In this document: positions 48,944 to 59,800 of the stretch, piece by piece
Numbering within the stretch: position 1 is the stretch's first letter
Layout: the number at the start of each line of letters is the position of its first letter
Assembly: GCF_016859285.1 (NCBI RefSeq)
Contig: NC_053408.1
Location: forward strand, 8,896,213-8,960,212
From: Xiphias gladius
Lineage: Eukaryota; Chordata; Actinopteri; Istiophoriformes; Xiphiidae
DNA: 64,000 nt
Direction: 5' to 3'
Notes under the pieces: model-generated
What the model was told of the DNA's origin: nothing
What the model saw: the letters and a program-made list of their open reading frames with translations, nothing else
Database searches by the model: none
Program-made: the position numbers and the translations under genes

Positions 48944-50824
48944 ATGGCAAATAAATCAGTGTATGATTTCTCTGCTGAGACCCTGGATGGACAGCCCGTT
49001 CCGCTCAGTAACTACATGGGTAAGGTGCTTCTCATTGTCAACGTTGCCACCTTCTGAGGGTCAACAATAGAGGAGGTAATGATCTGCAAGAGCACTGATT
49101 GATTACAGCCAGATCCCATAATCTCATAACACATAACCTGTGCTGTCATTTTTATTAGAGGCATTTGAGTTTGTGTCCTCTTCCCTCAGTACCACCAACT
49201 GAATGCACTGATGGAAATGTTTGGTGACCTCAGCTTCACTGTCTTAGGATTCTCCTGCAACCAATTTGGTCTCCAGTCACCTGGTACGTACAATGAAGCT
49301 TTTGATATGTGACAGTTTATTAACCTGGTGGTATACTGTACCAAGAGAAATACTGTACTGTATGCCTACATCAGTGGTGGAAAGGGCATTTACTCAAGTA
49401 CTGTACTCAGGAGCAATTTTGAGGAACTTAACTTGTACTTTACTTGACTGTTTCAATTTTCTGCTACTTTACTCCACTACATTTCAGAGGGAAGTGTTGT
49501 ACTTTTTAAGTCCACGACATTTATTTGACAGCCATAGTTACTAGTTACTTTTCAGATTGAGATTTTACATGTGATTATCTTATAAAATCCAATACCTTAT
49601 TAAAGAATTAAACCAGTGGCTCCCAACCTTTTTTGGCTTTTGCCCCCTTTACAAAAAAGAAACGTCTGGTTGTGGGCCTTTGTCACATTTCAGATGTCTC
49701 TGAGTTTTTAGCGGTTTTACCAAAAAGTTATTTCTCCTCTAAACTTCAAGGCCTAATATTTCAGAAAAAAACAAAACAAAGATTCTGTCTGAAGTCCAAA
49801 AAAATGGATACAAATTGTGTTGCAGAGCTTATATTTTCTTCTTACTTGTGACCCTTTGTAGGAAAACCACTGGGCTGAACCACAGTATATCAAGTAGTTA
49901 AAACTAGCTCGACCTCGGCCAACTACAACAGTAAAATGCAATGAAGCATCAGCAGTGTATCGAGTCACGCGGCCACTTTTCTGCATAATGAGCACTTTTA
50001 CATTTGATATTGTAAGTGCATTTGCTTCTGACGCTTTTGTGCTTTGCTCAAGTAGGCTTTTAAATACAGGACTTTTATCTGTAATTGAGTGTCTTTACAT
50101 TAATGTATTGACGGTTTTACTTGATTAAAGGATCTGACCACTTCTCCACCACTGACCTACATACACACTTTGTTTAGATGCTCACACCTACATTTGACGA
50201 GTTGTTAATGCACACATTGTGGTTTTCATGAGGCATATGTTTAAAACAAATTAGTAATGACTCTTTTTTCACGTTTATTTTTACAGAGGTGAATCATGAA
50301 ACCCTCAATATTCTGAAGTATGTGAGACCTGGTGGGGGGTTTGTGCCAAAGTTTCCGGTCTTTGGTAAGGTTGAGGTGAATGGGTTAAACGAAGAGCCTC
50401 TTTTCACCTATCTAAAGGTAATGTGTTTTACATAGGATTAGATTAATGGATGACATTTCTAGTCACACTGCATATTTTTGCTGTCAGAGCCGCAGCTGTT
50501 GTAACTGTCATTTCTTGTTCACCACAGGAATCCTTGCTGTATGTGAACCCTGTTATTGGAGATACAAAGAAATTCTACTGGTCGCCAATCAAAGTCAGTG
50601 ACATTCGGTGGAATTTTGAGAAGTTTCTCATTACTGCAGACGGCATACCCTTCAGAAGGTAGAGTTATAGACCCAAGACCTCAAGTTAGAAACCCGAGAA
50701 GCCCTCCCTTAGGTGTAACGTGGGTTTAATTATTACAGTAGCTCCAATGTTTTCCCTTTACTGCAGGTATGAACTTCACTGCCCCATTGAGAAAGTGGAG
50801 AAGGACATAGCAGAACTTCTCTGA
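48944..50824 (+). CDS. Selenocysteine glutathione peroxidase (cytosolic, GPX1/GPX3-related; possibly fish gpx9)
   Basis: Reduces hydrogen peroxide and organic hydroperoxides with glutathione. Exons 48,944-49,075, 49,190-49,283, 50,287-50,417, 50,528-50,658 and 50,767-50,824 (all GT-AG) total 546 nt, giving 181 aa. An in-frame TGA at 49,055-49,057 sits exactly at the catalytic position (VNVATF-Sec-GSTIEE, Sec38), and a SECIS-like hairpin follows the stop. The other catalytic residues are present: Gln73 in CNQFGLQ, and Trp147 and Asn148 in WNFEKF. The loop that supports tetramer formation is largely kept, unlike in GPX4. No signal peptide, so not a secreted GPX3, though the five-exon structure resembles GPX3. 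The exact paralogue cannot be settled here. Intron 2 holds a nested transposon. Kozak context at the start (AGCATGG) is good. Confidence 0.92.
49372..50154. mobile_element. hAT-type non-autonomous element in intron 2 of the peroxidase
   Basis: Bounded by inverted ends CAGTGGTGGAAA and TCTCCACCACTG and flanked by 8-bp target duplications GCCTACAT (49,364-49,371) and ACCTACAT (50,155-50,162), one mismatch. The 8-bp duplication and CAGTG ends point to the hAT superfamily. No transposase is encoded. A second element (49,614-49,876) is inserted within it. Confidence 0.8.
49614..49876. mobile_element. Nested CAGTGGCTCCCAACC-type element
   Basis: Left end CAGTGGCTCCCAACCTTTTT. The right end, read in reverse, is CAGTGGTTTTCCTACAAAGG. 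The two ends share CAGTGG(T/C)T, and the segment interrupts the otherwise continuous outer element. Target duplication is not clear. The 72-codon frame inside is not protein-like. Confidence 0.55.
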
Positions 50825-50857
50825 TTGACTTTCTTCAGTTCAACACTGGTGGCGGAG

Positions 50858-50904
50858 TGACGATCCCCCAGAAAATGCACGCGTGCACCTGAGCTGGATC
50901 TGAT
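50858..50904 (+). promoter_or_regulatory. SECIS element of the peroxidase mRNA
   Basis: In the 3' UTR, 34 nt after the stop, TGAC (50,858-50,861) and TGAT (50,901-50,904) can form the non-Watson-Crick quartet. GATCC (50,862-50,866) pairs with GGATC (50,896-50,900), and an apical AAAA (50,872-50,875) lies 10 nt after TGAC, the spacing normal for SECIS. The palindrome TGCACGCGTGCA adds a small apical stem, as in form 2 SECIS. It recruits SBP2 to decode the TGA as selenocysteine. Confidence 0.75.
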
Positions 50905-51027
50905 GAGAAGGGGAACAGAACTCAGAGCTTCGGTGCATTCACTCTGAGAAAAGTTCCCTTCAGCCACTGGAGGAGTCTTCATGACACCGTCACACTTTTC
51001 TCTGATCTGATGGGGTCTGCTACTCAA

Positions 51028-51037
51028 AATAAATAAA
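51028..51037 (+). terminator. Polyadenylation signals of the peroxidase gene
   Basis: Two overlapping AATAAA hexamers (51,028-51,033 and 51,032-51,037) about 205 nt after the stop codon, giving a short 3' UTR that includes the SECIS. Confidence 0.75.
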
Positions 51038-51089
51038 ACCCTACACAACAAATCTTCAAGTAGTTATAGTTCATTTTGTTGTCACTCCA

Positions 51090-51925
51090 GATATTTTACA
51101 GCCTTTACTTGAGTAAAATTACCAATATAACAATGTAAAAATACTCCATTAGAAGTAAAAGTTCTTCATTCCAAATCCTAAATAAGTAAAAGTGTTATCA
51201 ACAAAATGTACTTAAAGTATCAAAGTAAAAGTATCTGTATTTTTCCCTGTGACCAGTTTATTATTATAAGTGACTTTATTAGAGCTAGTGGAGCCAGTTT
51301 TAAAAGATTAGATAGTTTATTGCAGTAGTTCCCAACCCAGGGGTCGGCCTCCTCCTAAAGGACACACGATAAATCTGAGGGGTTGTGAGATGATTAATGG
51401 GAGAAAAAAGAAGAAAAAACAAAGTTCTGATTCACAAATCTGTTGCCAGTTTTTGGACTTTTTGCTCATCTTTGATTTTTTTTTTTTAATGTAAAATTGG
51501 ATACTTTGATCAGTTATTGAAATGAAACCAAGCGAGAGTTGTAGAGCGGAAATGTCTCTGTGTTGGGACTGCTAATAACTCATAGACATTTGAAATGTGA
51601 CAAGGAGACACAACTACACGCTGCTTTTCTATAACACTTTTCAAGTCAAACAGGTTGAAAAACACCTGGTCTAATTTTTAACATTGTGTTGGATAAGATT
51701 AGGATATGTGTTTTTATATAATTAATCTTAATCTGTAAAGCAACCAGCAAGTCCAGCTGTCAGGTAAATATAGTGTAGTTAAAATTACGTTATTTCACTG
51801 TGAAATGTAGGGAAGGAGGTATTAAATCATGAAAAATGGAAATACCTTAAAACTATTGCTACTTTAGTAAATGTGCTTAGTTAGTACTACTACTACTATG
51901 TTACTGTACTAAAACATTTTGTAAA
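51090..51925. repeat. Composite interspersed repeat (TACTTGAGTAAAA family with inserted CCCAACCCAGGGGTC element)
   Basis: The outer element shows AAATACTCCATTAGAAGTAAA and CTTTAGTAAATGTGC, text typical of the fish CAGTGGTGG-type elements. It is interrupted at about 51,322-51,670 by a second repeat beginning GCAGTAGTTCCCAACCCAGG and ending near GTTGAAAAACACCTGG. Nesting orders the insertions: the CCCAACC element is younger. Confidence 0.6.
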
Positions 51926-52079
51926 TGAAGATGACTTTTAATTTACCAAAGTACATATTTACACGTTTTTTTTGGTTTTTTTTTAAGTTTGCTTTTTAGT
52001 CATTTACATTAAATATACACGCATATGATTAGATGTTCAGTATGAAATTGGTCCGTGTGTCGACCTATACTTCCAACCT

Positions 52080-52092
52080 TGCGCATGCGTGC
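52080..52092 (+). promoter_or_regulatory. NRF-1-like site in the ndufb8 promoter
   Basis: TGCGCATGCGTGC matches the palindromic NRF-1 consensus (YGCGCAYGCGCR) except near its end and lies about 38 nt upstream of the ndufb8 ATG. NRF-1 is known to control many nuclear respiratory genes. Confidence 0.6.
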
Positions 52093-52129
52093 TTCTTATT
52101 CTGTCAGACATCAGCAGCAGCCAGTAAAC

Positions 52130-55100
52130 ATGGCTGGTGTTGGTTTCCGACGGTGGGCCCAAGCTCTCAGTAAAGGCAAAGGATCTGGCATTTCAGCCCT
52201 TCTGTCAGGATGCAGAGCGGGTCAGTAGCGTGTAAGCTTTTTATCGTGCGGTGTAATGAATTTCTATGAGGATATGTGTCAAAATATGAAGTTTAAATCC
52301 TCGAATGGACGTAACCTTGACATGCTACCGTTAGCTTATGCTAGCTGAGCGGCTATTCTTAATGAGAGTGACAGCGGACAGAATAACATTGTTGTTTCGC
52401 TTTGGAGCTTTATGACTTCGACTTGGCTTATTCACATATGCATTTATTGGTGTTTCAGCCTCTGGTGTGACAAAGGATAGTCTACCTGGTCCGTACCCGA
52501 AGACCCCAGAGGAGCGAGCTGCTGCAGCAAAAAAGTACAACATGAGGGTCGAAGACTATGAACCATATCCTGACAACGGAGAGGGGTGAGCTTTTTTTTT
52601 TTTTTAAAGTCTGCCATTCATAGTAGTTTTCTCTGTAGGTGCTGAACGGGTGCGTGCAGCTCATTCTTGGTTGTGTTTACCACACACACAGTATTTACTC
52701 AGAAGAAAAAAAAAAACATTACGAGGCATCAGCAACAAAAAAGTTATTGCATAGATTAATCAAAAGCCATCATTATGTTTGTTTTAGGTATGGTGACTAC
52801 CCAAAGCTAGCTGATAGATCTCAGCACGAGAGAGACCCCTGGTACCAATGGGACCACCCTGACCTGAGGAGGAACTGGGGAGAGCCGGTAATGTCCTGAT
52901 GACTTTATTTCCTGCTACTGGAGCTATTTAGTTTAGTCTATTAAGCTTATATGTCGGGGACCATGTACGAAAACACTGATGTCATACAAAGGGAAGAGAT
53001 GCATTGTAACTGATTTAGCTAATAGCTAACTTCCATCTCCAGTCCGCTGGGCAGGTAGACACAATACAACGAGTAGAGAAAGACAAATACAAATTCAAAC
53101 AAAACACTAAATACTAAGTCATACATTTAGTAATGCAAAATTAATTCATTGCAACCTTTACTGTTCCCCCCACCACATACACATGCCCCTTCTCCCTCCC
53201 TAACCATCACCTTTTTTTTTTTTTTCTTTTATGTAGACAGTCAGACACAGAATGGATATGACAGTCAAGACAACATGACATGTGAATACTGCGTTTGTGT
53301 CAAATTAATGTTGACAGATTTGGTCTCTAAAAATTGTTTTATTTATTTATTTATTTATTTTGCATCTCAAGAAAAAATACTAAAATCTACACGTTTTCAA
53401 GTATCAGGGAGATTGTTCCATTCCTTAATAGCCTTAAATGAAAGGGAAAAAAATTGCAAAAGCATTGTCTTTTAGGGATCCTACACTCTCCCCTAAGAGT
53501 TGACTTTCAGGCTCTGGTCATCTGTGTGCCAATGTGAGTTACTTTAAAAGCATCAGAGTTGAGACCCACGAGTGAGCATGAAGAGCCATGGAAGAATCAC
53601 AAATTTATCTGCAGTTTGTCAGCAACAGTCTTTAGTGAAACGTGATGGTATTGGCTTATTATGTTGTTATGATGTATTTTAACTCTCAAATATCATCAAT
53701 ATTGGTATGTGCCTTGAAAATCCAGTATCAGCCAGGCTTTAGGTTTTGTTTTTTATCTTCCCTTATGGGATTCAGATATCAATTGCACATTAATTACGAC
53801 ACAATTCATAGTCTTTTACTGTGCAATGAAAACTCATTGCTCATACATAACATTGGATAATTTCTGATGAAGATTTTGTACATGCATAATTGTGTCCTAA
53901 CTGTCTGGAACCACCATTTTTTTATTTATATTGTGATATTATTTCCATAGATAATAACATACTATATAAAGATAAAACTGAAGTGCATTGTTATTAGTTG
54001 TGTGTAAAGTACTATGCTATACTAATGCTGATAGTGCTTGATTGCACAGAGGCACCGCTTTCCTCACACAAGCCAGTGCCACAGTGCAATTGGTATTTCA
54101 CTTAAATAACAAAATAAATAGTAATTACAGTATGATATTGCCTATGATCGTTAATCAGCGATTGTTTTCTGTCTATTTTAAGATGCACTGGAATTTTGAC
54201 ATGTACATCAGGAACCGTGTGGATACATCGCCCAGCCCTGTGTCCTGGTCCACAATGTGCAAACAACTGTTTGGTTTCATCGGGTTCATGTTGTTTATGT
54301 TCTACGTTGGGGAGAAATTCCCATCCTACCAACCTGTTGTAAGTACAGATCAAAGCCTGAAATTACTGTGTGTATTGCAAGTTAGTTTTCAAAGGGTGTG
54401 AAGTGACCTGATCTTAATAATTGTTTGTTTACTGATTGTATGTTTATTTTATCTAGTAATTCCTGTCCTTACTACAGGCTCTGGGCCAGATATAGTACAA
54501 AACTGTCACGATGGATAGTATTTATATATCTTACTCTTCTGCTTTTTTTAAAATCTAGGTTTGAATGTCTCTTTTTTTTTACCTCCTCTGTGGATCATTA
54601 ACATTCTGAATTGTGCCTTAGATACATAGTTGTCAGAGTTACTCCCGACCAAGAAATTAGTCTTTTCATCTTTTGGGAAAATGTTTATTTCATACAAGTT
54701 GAGGAATTTTCATGATAAACTTTCAGGGCTTATTTTGAAACATGTCCTTAGGTCAGCTGTCTGTCGGACAACAAATTGTCCACATAGCTGATAAAATCTT
54801 TTTTAAAATCTTTTTTCTTGTAATCAGGTGTTTATTGCACGAACACACGTATGCGAGCGATGGTGTGATTTTTGTGACTCCTTACAAGATAGTTTCTATA
54901 AAGTGTTACTCAGCTTTACAAAGAGGCAGCCAGTCGTGTAATGTACAATAAGTGATTATTTCCAACCAGTAACTTTGCTATTTTTTTTTTTCAGTCATTC
55001 TGTTTTGATACTTTTAGTCATGCAATCAAAATGCCAGCTCAACTTTTAAAATAAAAAGCTGTTCAGTGAAAACATATTTGTATACGTTAAACAGTTTGAG

Positions 55101-55284
55101 CATTTTACTATCACATAGAGAAAATGCCTTTGATTGTGCCCTTTATTTAACAACTTGCATGTTTTCATTAAAGCATTTGTCTCTGTTCCAGGCAGCTAAA
55201 CAGTATCCCTACAATGACCTGTATTTGGAGAAAGGAGGAGATCCTGAAAAACAACCGGAGGAAGTCAAGCATTATGAAATCTAA
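52130..55284 (+). CDS. ndufb8: NADH dehydrogenase (ubiquinone) 1 beta subcomplex subunit 8
   Basis: Accessory subunit of mitochondrial complex I, in the distal membrane arm. Exons 52,130-52,220, 52,459-52,585, 52,788-52,887, 54,183-54,338 and 55,192-55,284 (GT-AG) total 567 nt, giving 188 aa; human is 186. The N-terminus ([20 protein letters not shown]) is Arg/Lys-rich without acids, as in a mitochondrial import sequence. Family blocks follow: [40 protein letters not shown] and [12 protein letters not shown]. One transmembrane helix ([15 protein letters not shown], about 134-150) precedes the C-terminal [17 protein letters not shown] and ends KHYEI. Intron 3 (1.3 kb) contains a poly-T and a TTTA tract. 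The gene lies head to tail with sec31b. Confidence 0.97.
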
Positions 55285-55328
55285 TAATTAAAATCTGATT
55301 CTGCTTGTGTATATATATTTCTGTCAAG

Positions 55329-55334
55329 AATAAA
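55329..55334 (+). terminator. Polyadenylation signal of ndufb8
   Basis: AATAAA 45 nt after the stop codon, giving a very short 3' UTR. Confidence 0.75.
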
Positions 55335-55499
55335 TACGTATGTAAACAGTTAAAATTGTAAGTGGGGCCTTTTTTTGTGTGTGTGGAAATAATATCAACC
55401 TTGGCAGAATAATGTTTGACATCTCTTAGATAAGATCTATTCAGGTTAAGTTTTTTGTTGGGTCAGCTGTGATGCTGGGGTTACCTCAGGCCACAACAA

Positions 55500-55646
55500 A
55501 TGAGAAAGGGTCCGTTTCGGCCACCGTAGCGCAGTGACAACACGGCGAAGCACTTTGGTCGGACTCCGCCTGTGGCTAAGCCGTTAGCTCATAAGATTTC
55601 CAGCCTGTTGTGGATGAGGACAGTCAGGCTGTAATAGACAGTTGAC
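55500..55646 (+). promoter_or_regulatory. Likely sec31b promoter and non-coding first exon
   Basis: A GC-richer patch with several CpG (CCGTAGCGCAG, ACACGGCGAAG, GGACTCCGCC) ends in a consensus donor GTTGAC then GTGAGT at 55,647. The first sec31b coding exon begins after an acceptor at 56,792, 48 nt before its ATG, so an upstream non-coding exon is required; this is the best candidate. Inferred, as transcription start is not visible. Confidence 0.45.
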
Positions 55647-56840
55647 GTGAGTTACTCTCAAACCCATATTTATCTTTTGTTTTTCGGCCAGGTTTACTAG
55701 GCCCGATACACAATGTTTATATCAAGATATGTTAAGGGTGGTGGCTGTCAACTAGCTTGCTAGCTCGCAGCAACATCGGCTCCGGTTATACACTGGCATT
55801 AAACGACTGGGCAGGAAGCAACGCTAACCAGCTAGCAAAATTAAATGTCTTTTTCCTGATTAAGTCGCATGCATGCGCAATTAACTGATCGTCTAAAACT
55901 ATTAGAATGATAGGTAATGGCTAGAGACAGATTGTATGCAATGTTAAATTAAGCTAACGATAACTGTGTCTTTGGATCCGAAACGGTTATCTTACGTTAC
56001 ATTCATTTCTAAGTGGCTTGGCGACAGTTTAATACAGATAATGTCAGCAGTTAATAGATTCAATCCACAACGATGGATGTAACATAAAATACTGGTACAG
56101 CAAACATTTCGTGGTGGCTACCGTTAGCTATATGGGCAAACGATTTGGTATGTTACCGTTAGCCACAATTTCAGGAAATAGTCGGGGGTAATCTGTCAGT
56201 AAGGGTGCCACCCTGTTGGAGCCAAGGAAGTAATAAGTAGGAGAAATCTGAGATGTGAGTACAGGTTTGTGTAGCTGAAGTTAGCCTCCGATTCTGCAGT
56301 CAAGGGGAAAATAAGGGAAATTTAAATGACTATAGTGAGCGACCGATTCTCCATTTTTTGATCCACCTACTCTTGTGAAAGGGCGTTAGACATTGTAGTT
56401 AAACATTAACGCTGTTTGAAACCCACTTTCTGATTTGTGAACCCTTGTGAAAGTAAAAAAATAATAGCAGTAGTTTCATAATTGTGACATTTTTATTCTA
56501 TTCTTTATTCTTCTCCAGGTTTGATGCATGTGGTGTAAATGTGGGTGCTTTTTAAAATAGACCTGGTTGTCTGGATTGTTGCCTGAATGGTGAAAACGCG
56601 ATGGAGAAAAATTTTTTTTGCTTTCATAAATAAAATAAAGGTTTTACAAATCTGAAAGTGGGTTACAAACAGTATTAAAGCTTTTTTGTCTTCTCTTCAC
56701 AATTTGTCTTCCTTGACTAAAAGAAACTTGAGGATGTTATTGTGAGTCCGCCACAAATATTATGCAAAGAAATGTTTTACCTTTGATTTCAGTGGGGTCC
56801 GATCGTCTGTCCAGGACTTGACACTTGTAATCCGAGGAAG

Positions 56841-59800
56841 ATGAGGCTGAAAGAGATCCAGAGGACTGCCCACCAGGCGTGGAGTCCCGCAGGACACCAT
56901 CCCATCTACCTGGCCTTAGGAACATCGGCACAACAGCTTGATGCATCTTTCAACACTACAGCTGCCCTGGAGATATTTGAGGTTGATTTTTCTGACCCCT
57001 CTCTGGACATGCAGCTAAAAGGGTCATTACCCACATCAAACAGGTAATCTATAGACGTGATACAATAATAAGATACATTTTGTTGGCAAGATAATAAGAT
57101 ACAATTCTTCTACCACTCTCCATATCAGCCATGTAGAGAGGTGACATGTCTTAGTCCTTTGATGCAGTTCTTTGCTCATTTCCTTATTTTGGTATGGGAC
57201 AGTGGAACTGCAATAATTAGTATATTAATCGAATGAAAGAAAATTAAATGGCAACTGTTTCGGTTAGTGAAAAATACCTGTTATAATTTCCCACATACCA
57301 AGGTGAATTCTTCAGATGTCTTGTTTTGTCTGACAAACAGTCCAAAACCCTCAAAGTATTCAATTTACTGTCATGTACAACTCATAAATGCATTAAATCA
57401 TCACATTTGAAAGGCCGGAACTAAATGTTTGGCAATTTTGCTTAAAAAAAAAAAGGCTGAAAGGATTAATCGATTTCCTAAACAGTTGCCAATTACTTCT
57501 CTTTTGTTTGACTAATCAATCAATTGGCTAATTGTTGCAGCTCTAATCTTGACACATAAGTCACAAATCTTCATCCTTACTCTCAATTTCCCTGTAGTTT
57601 GAACAATCATATCTAGTCTAGTATCTATCTACTGTTTACTTTAGAGTGTTTAGGCAAAATTTGAAAATAAGTGTTGCTGGTCCCACATTAAATTGTGAAC
57701 TTCTTTCACATTGCCTGCATCTGACCATTTGATTTCTACCTTTTTTCAAATTGTGGTTTATTTTGGCTAAAGGGCAAAGAGTTAGAGAGCTGAACATATA
57801 GGTTTTATTGCAGTAATCGGTCCTGAAGTAGAAATGATACAGCATGTTTTACACACCTAGTGCACTTCAGTTTTAGCTATGAGTCTGTGATTTGGTGCAA
57901 AGAACTCACTATAACATTCATATTCCATAGGTTGCACAGTATTGTATGGGTGAACTTTGGAATGGGAGCAGATGGTACTGGAGGGAGACTGGTTGGTGGC
58001 AGTGAAAATGGCACATTGACTGTTTATAACCCAGAGAACATAATGAGCTCTGGAGCAGAGGCAGTCGTGGGACAGTCTGACAAACACACAGGACCCGTTC
58101 GAGCTCTCGATTTCAATCCTTTTCAGGTAATTGTCTCCAGCCCAAATCTTCTGTGTCCCTAGAGATGATTTATACAGAGGGACTTCTCTTTCCTGGCACT
58201 GTGTTACACATTATTAATCTTTCTCAATTGCTTCCTCTCTCAGAGTAATCTGCTCGCATCAGGAGCAAATGATTCAGAGATATACATCTGGGATCTAAAT
58301 AACTTAAGCAGTCCAATGACACCAGGAGCAAAGACACAGGTGGGTGCATGATTGGGAGATCAGAGGTGTCTGTGATGAGGAATGAGCTGACTTCCCTCTC
58401 ATGGGTTGTGTACGTAACTGCCCTTAGATAATGCAGTTAGTGATGCTTTATCACGTGGTCATTTTCTTTATGAAACGTTCCACAGAAGCCTTTTGTCAAT
58501 TTTATAAGAACAATTTAACATTTACTGAATATCTTGATTCTATATCACTGTCAGCAGCTTGCTCTAAAAATTCATTTAAATAAGTATCAACAGTGTTTGC
58601 ATAGCGCAGACCATGTATCATAATTTTAATATTGGGTTTTTTTTTTGTCTCAGACTCAGGCTGTCTCAGGAATCAGCCTTGTTTTTGACAGTAATAGCTT
58701 CTGTCTCTTCTTTCAGCCTGCTGAAGACATCAGTGTCGTGTCCTGGAACAGGCAGGTTCAGCACATCTTGGCCTCTGCCAACCCCAGTGGGAAAGCAGTT
58801 GTGTGGGACCTGAGAAAGAATGAGCCCATCATCAAGATCAGTGACCACAGCAACAGGGTTGGTGGCTTGAAAACTTGAAACAGTAAACAAGTGCGAAGTT
58901 ACCTTCTGCCAAATGACTGCAAATTTGTCTGACGTGGATTGATCGGAAAGCTCATTGGCCACACTTGAGCAACGTTTTCAGATGACTAAAAATGTTTTTA
59001 GCAGTTATTCAAAGATTTCTTTTCTGTTCTTACACACTGGCCACTGTACAACAGTCAATGCAAAGCCTGACCACTGGCCAGTCAAATTATAAAACAATAG
59101 CTGAGTATCAGGCAGGCTAATTGGCTTTTTAGATTTCTCATCACTAAGCTATACCCTTTCACTTCTGTTTCTTAGCTCTTACTTAGATATACTAAGACAA
59201 ATACATAAAAATGAATAATCATCGTGTACAGCATCATGGGTACTCATAATATACCCCTGAAAATGAACAATTTGTATTTTTCTAAAAATCACATTATTTA
59301 TGAATCTTGGTTTAAACAATTTGAATTGTCAACTCTTCTTCTCTTACCTATACTTTGTATTTATTTTGATAAATATTAAACGTTATTATTGATGTTGTTT
59401 CTTCAATACACTTTTACCTGCGATCATAAGAAATATATTATTCATGCCTGCTCCCCAGTTTCAGTACAGTCCAGTAAACCTGCAGAGCAACCATTCCTCT
59501 CTGACTCCTGTAACAGCTTTCATGTCAAATCTCGGATTTTAACTGTGAGACTTAAGTTTTAGTGTCGTTCATCGCCGTCTGTCCCGTGAAAACATTGGAT
59601 TTCCACACAGTGAAAGAATTAAAAAGTGCATGTCTTGGTCAGAGACACGCTTTGTCATCAGTAATAACATCCTAGCGCACCCTGGGACGTCTCTGACACA
59701 GTGATTCAGCTGAGAAAATGAGATTTGGCAGAGGAGCTTCTCTACTGAGGATTCTTAATCATCCACTTTAAGGAGGCAGTATTAATTTTGAGAATATTTT

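Noticed and set aside
49055..49057. TGA stop making the peroxidase a pseudogene
   Set aside because: The codon is at the invariant selenocysteine position, all splice sites and catalytic residues are intact, and a SECIS-like hairpin is present.
54042..54401. 119-codon plus-strand open frame
   Set aside because: It is ndufb8 exon 4 extended into its flanking introns.
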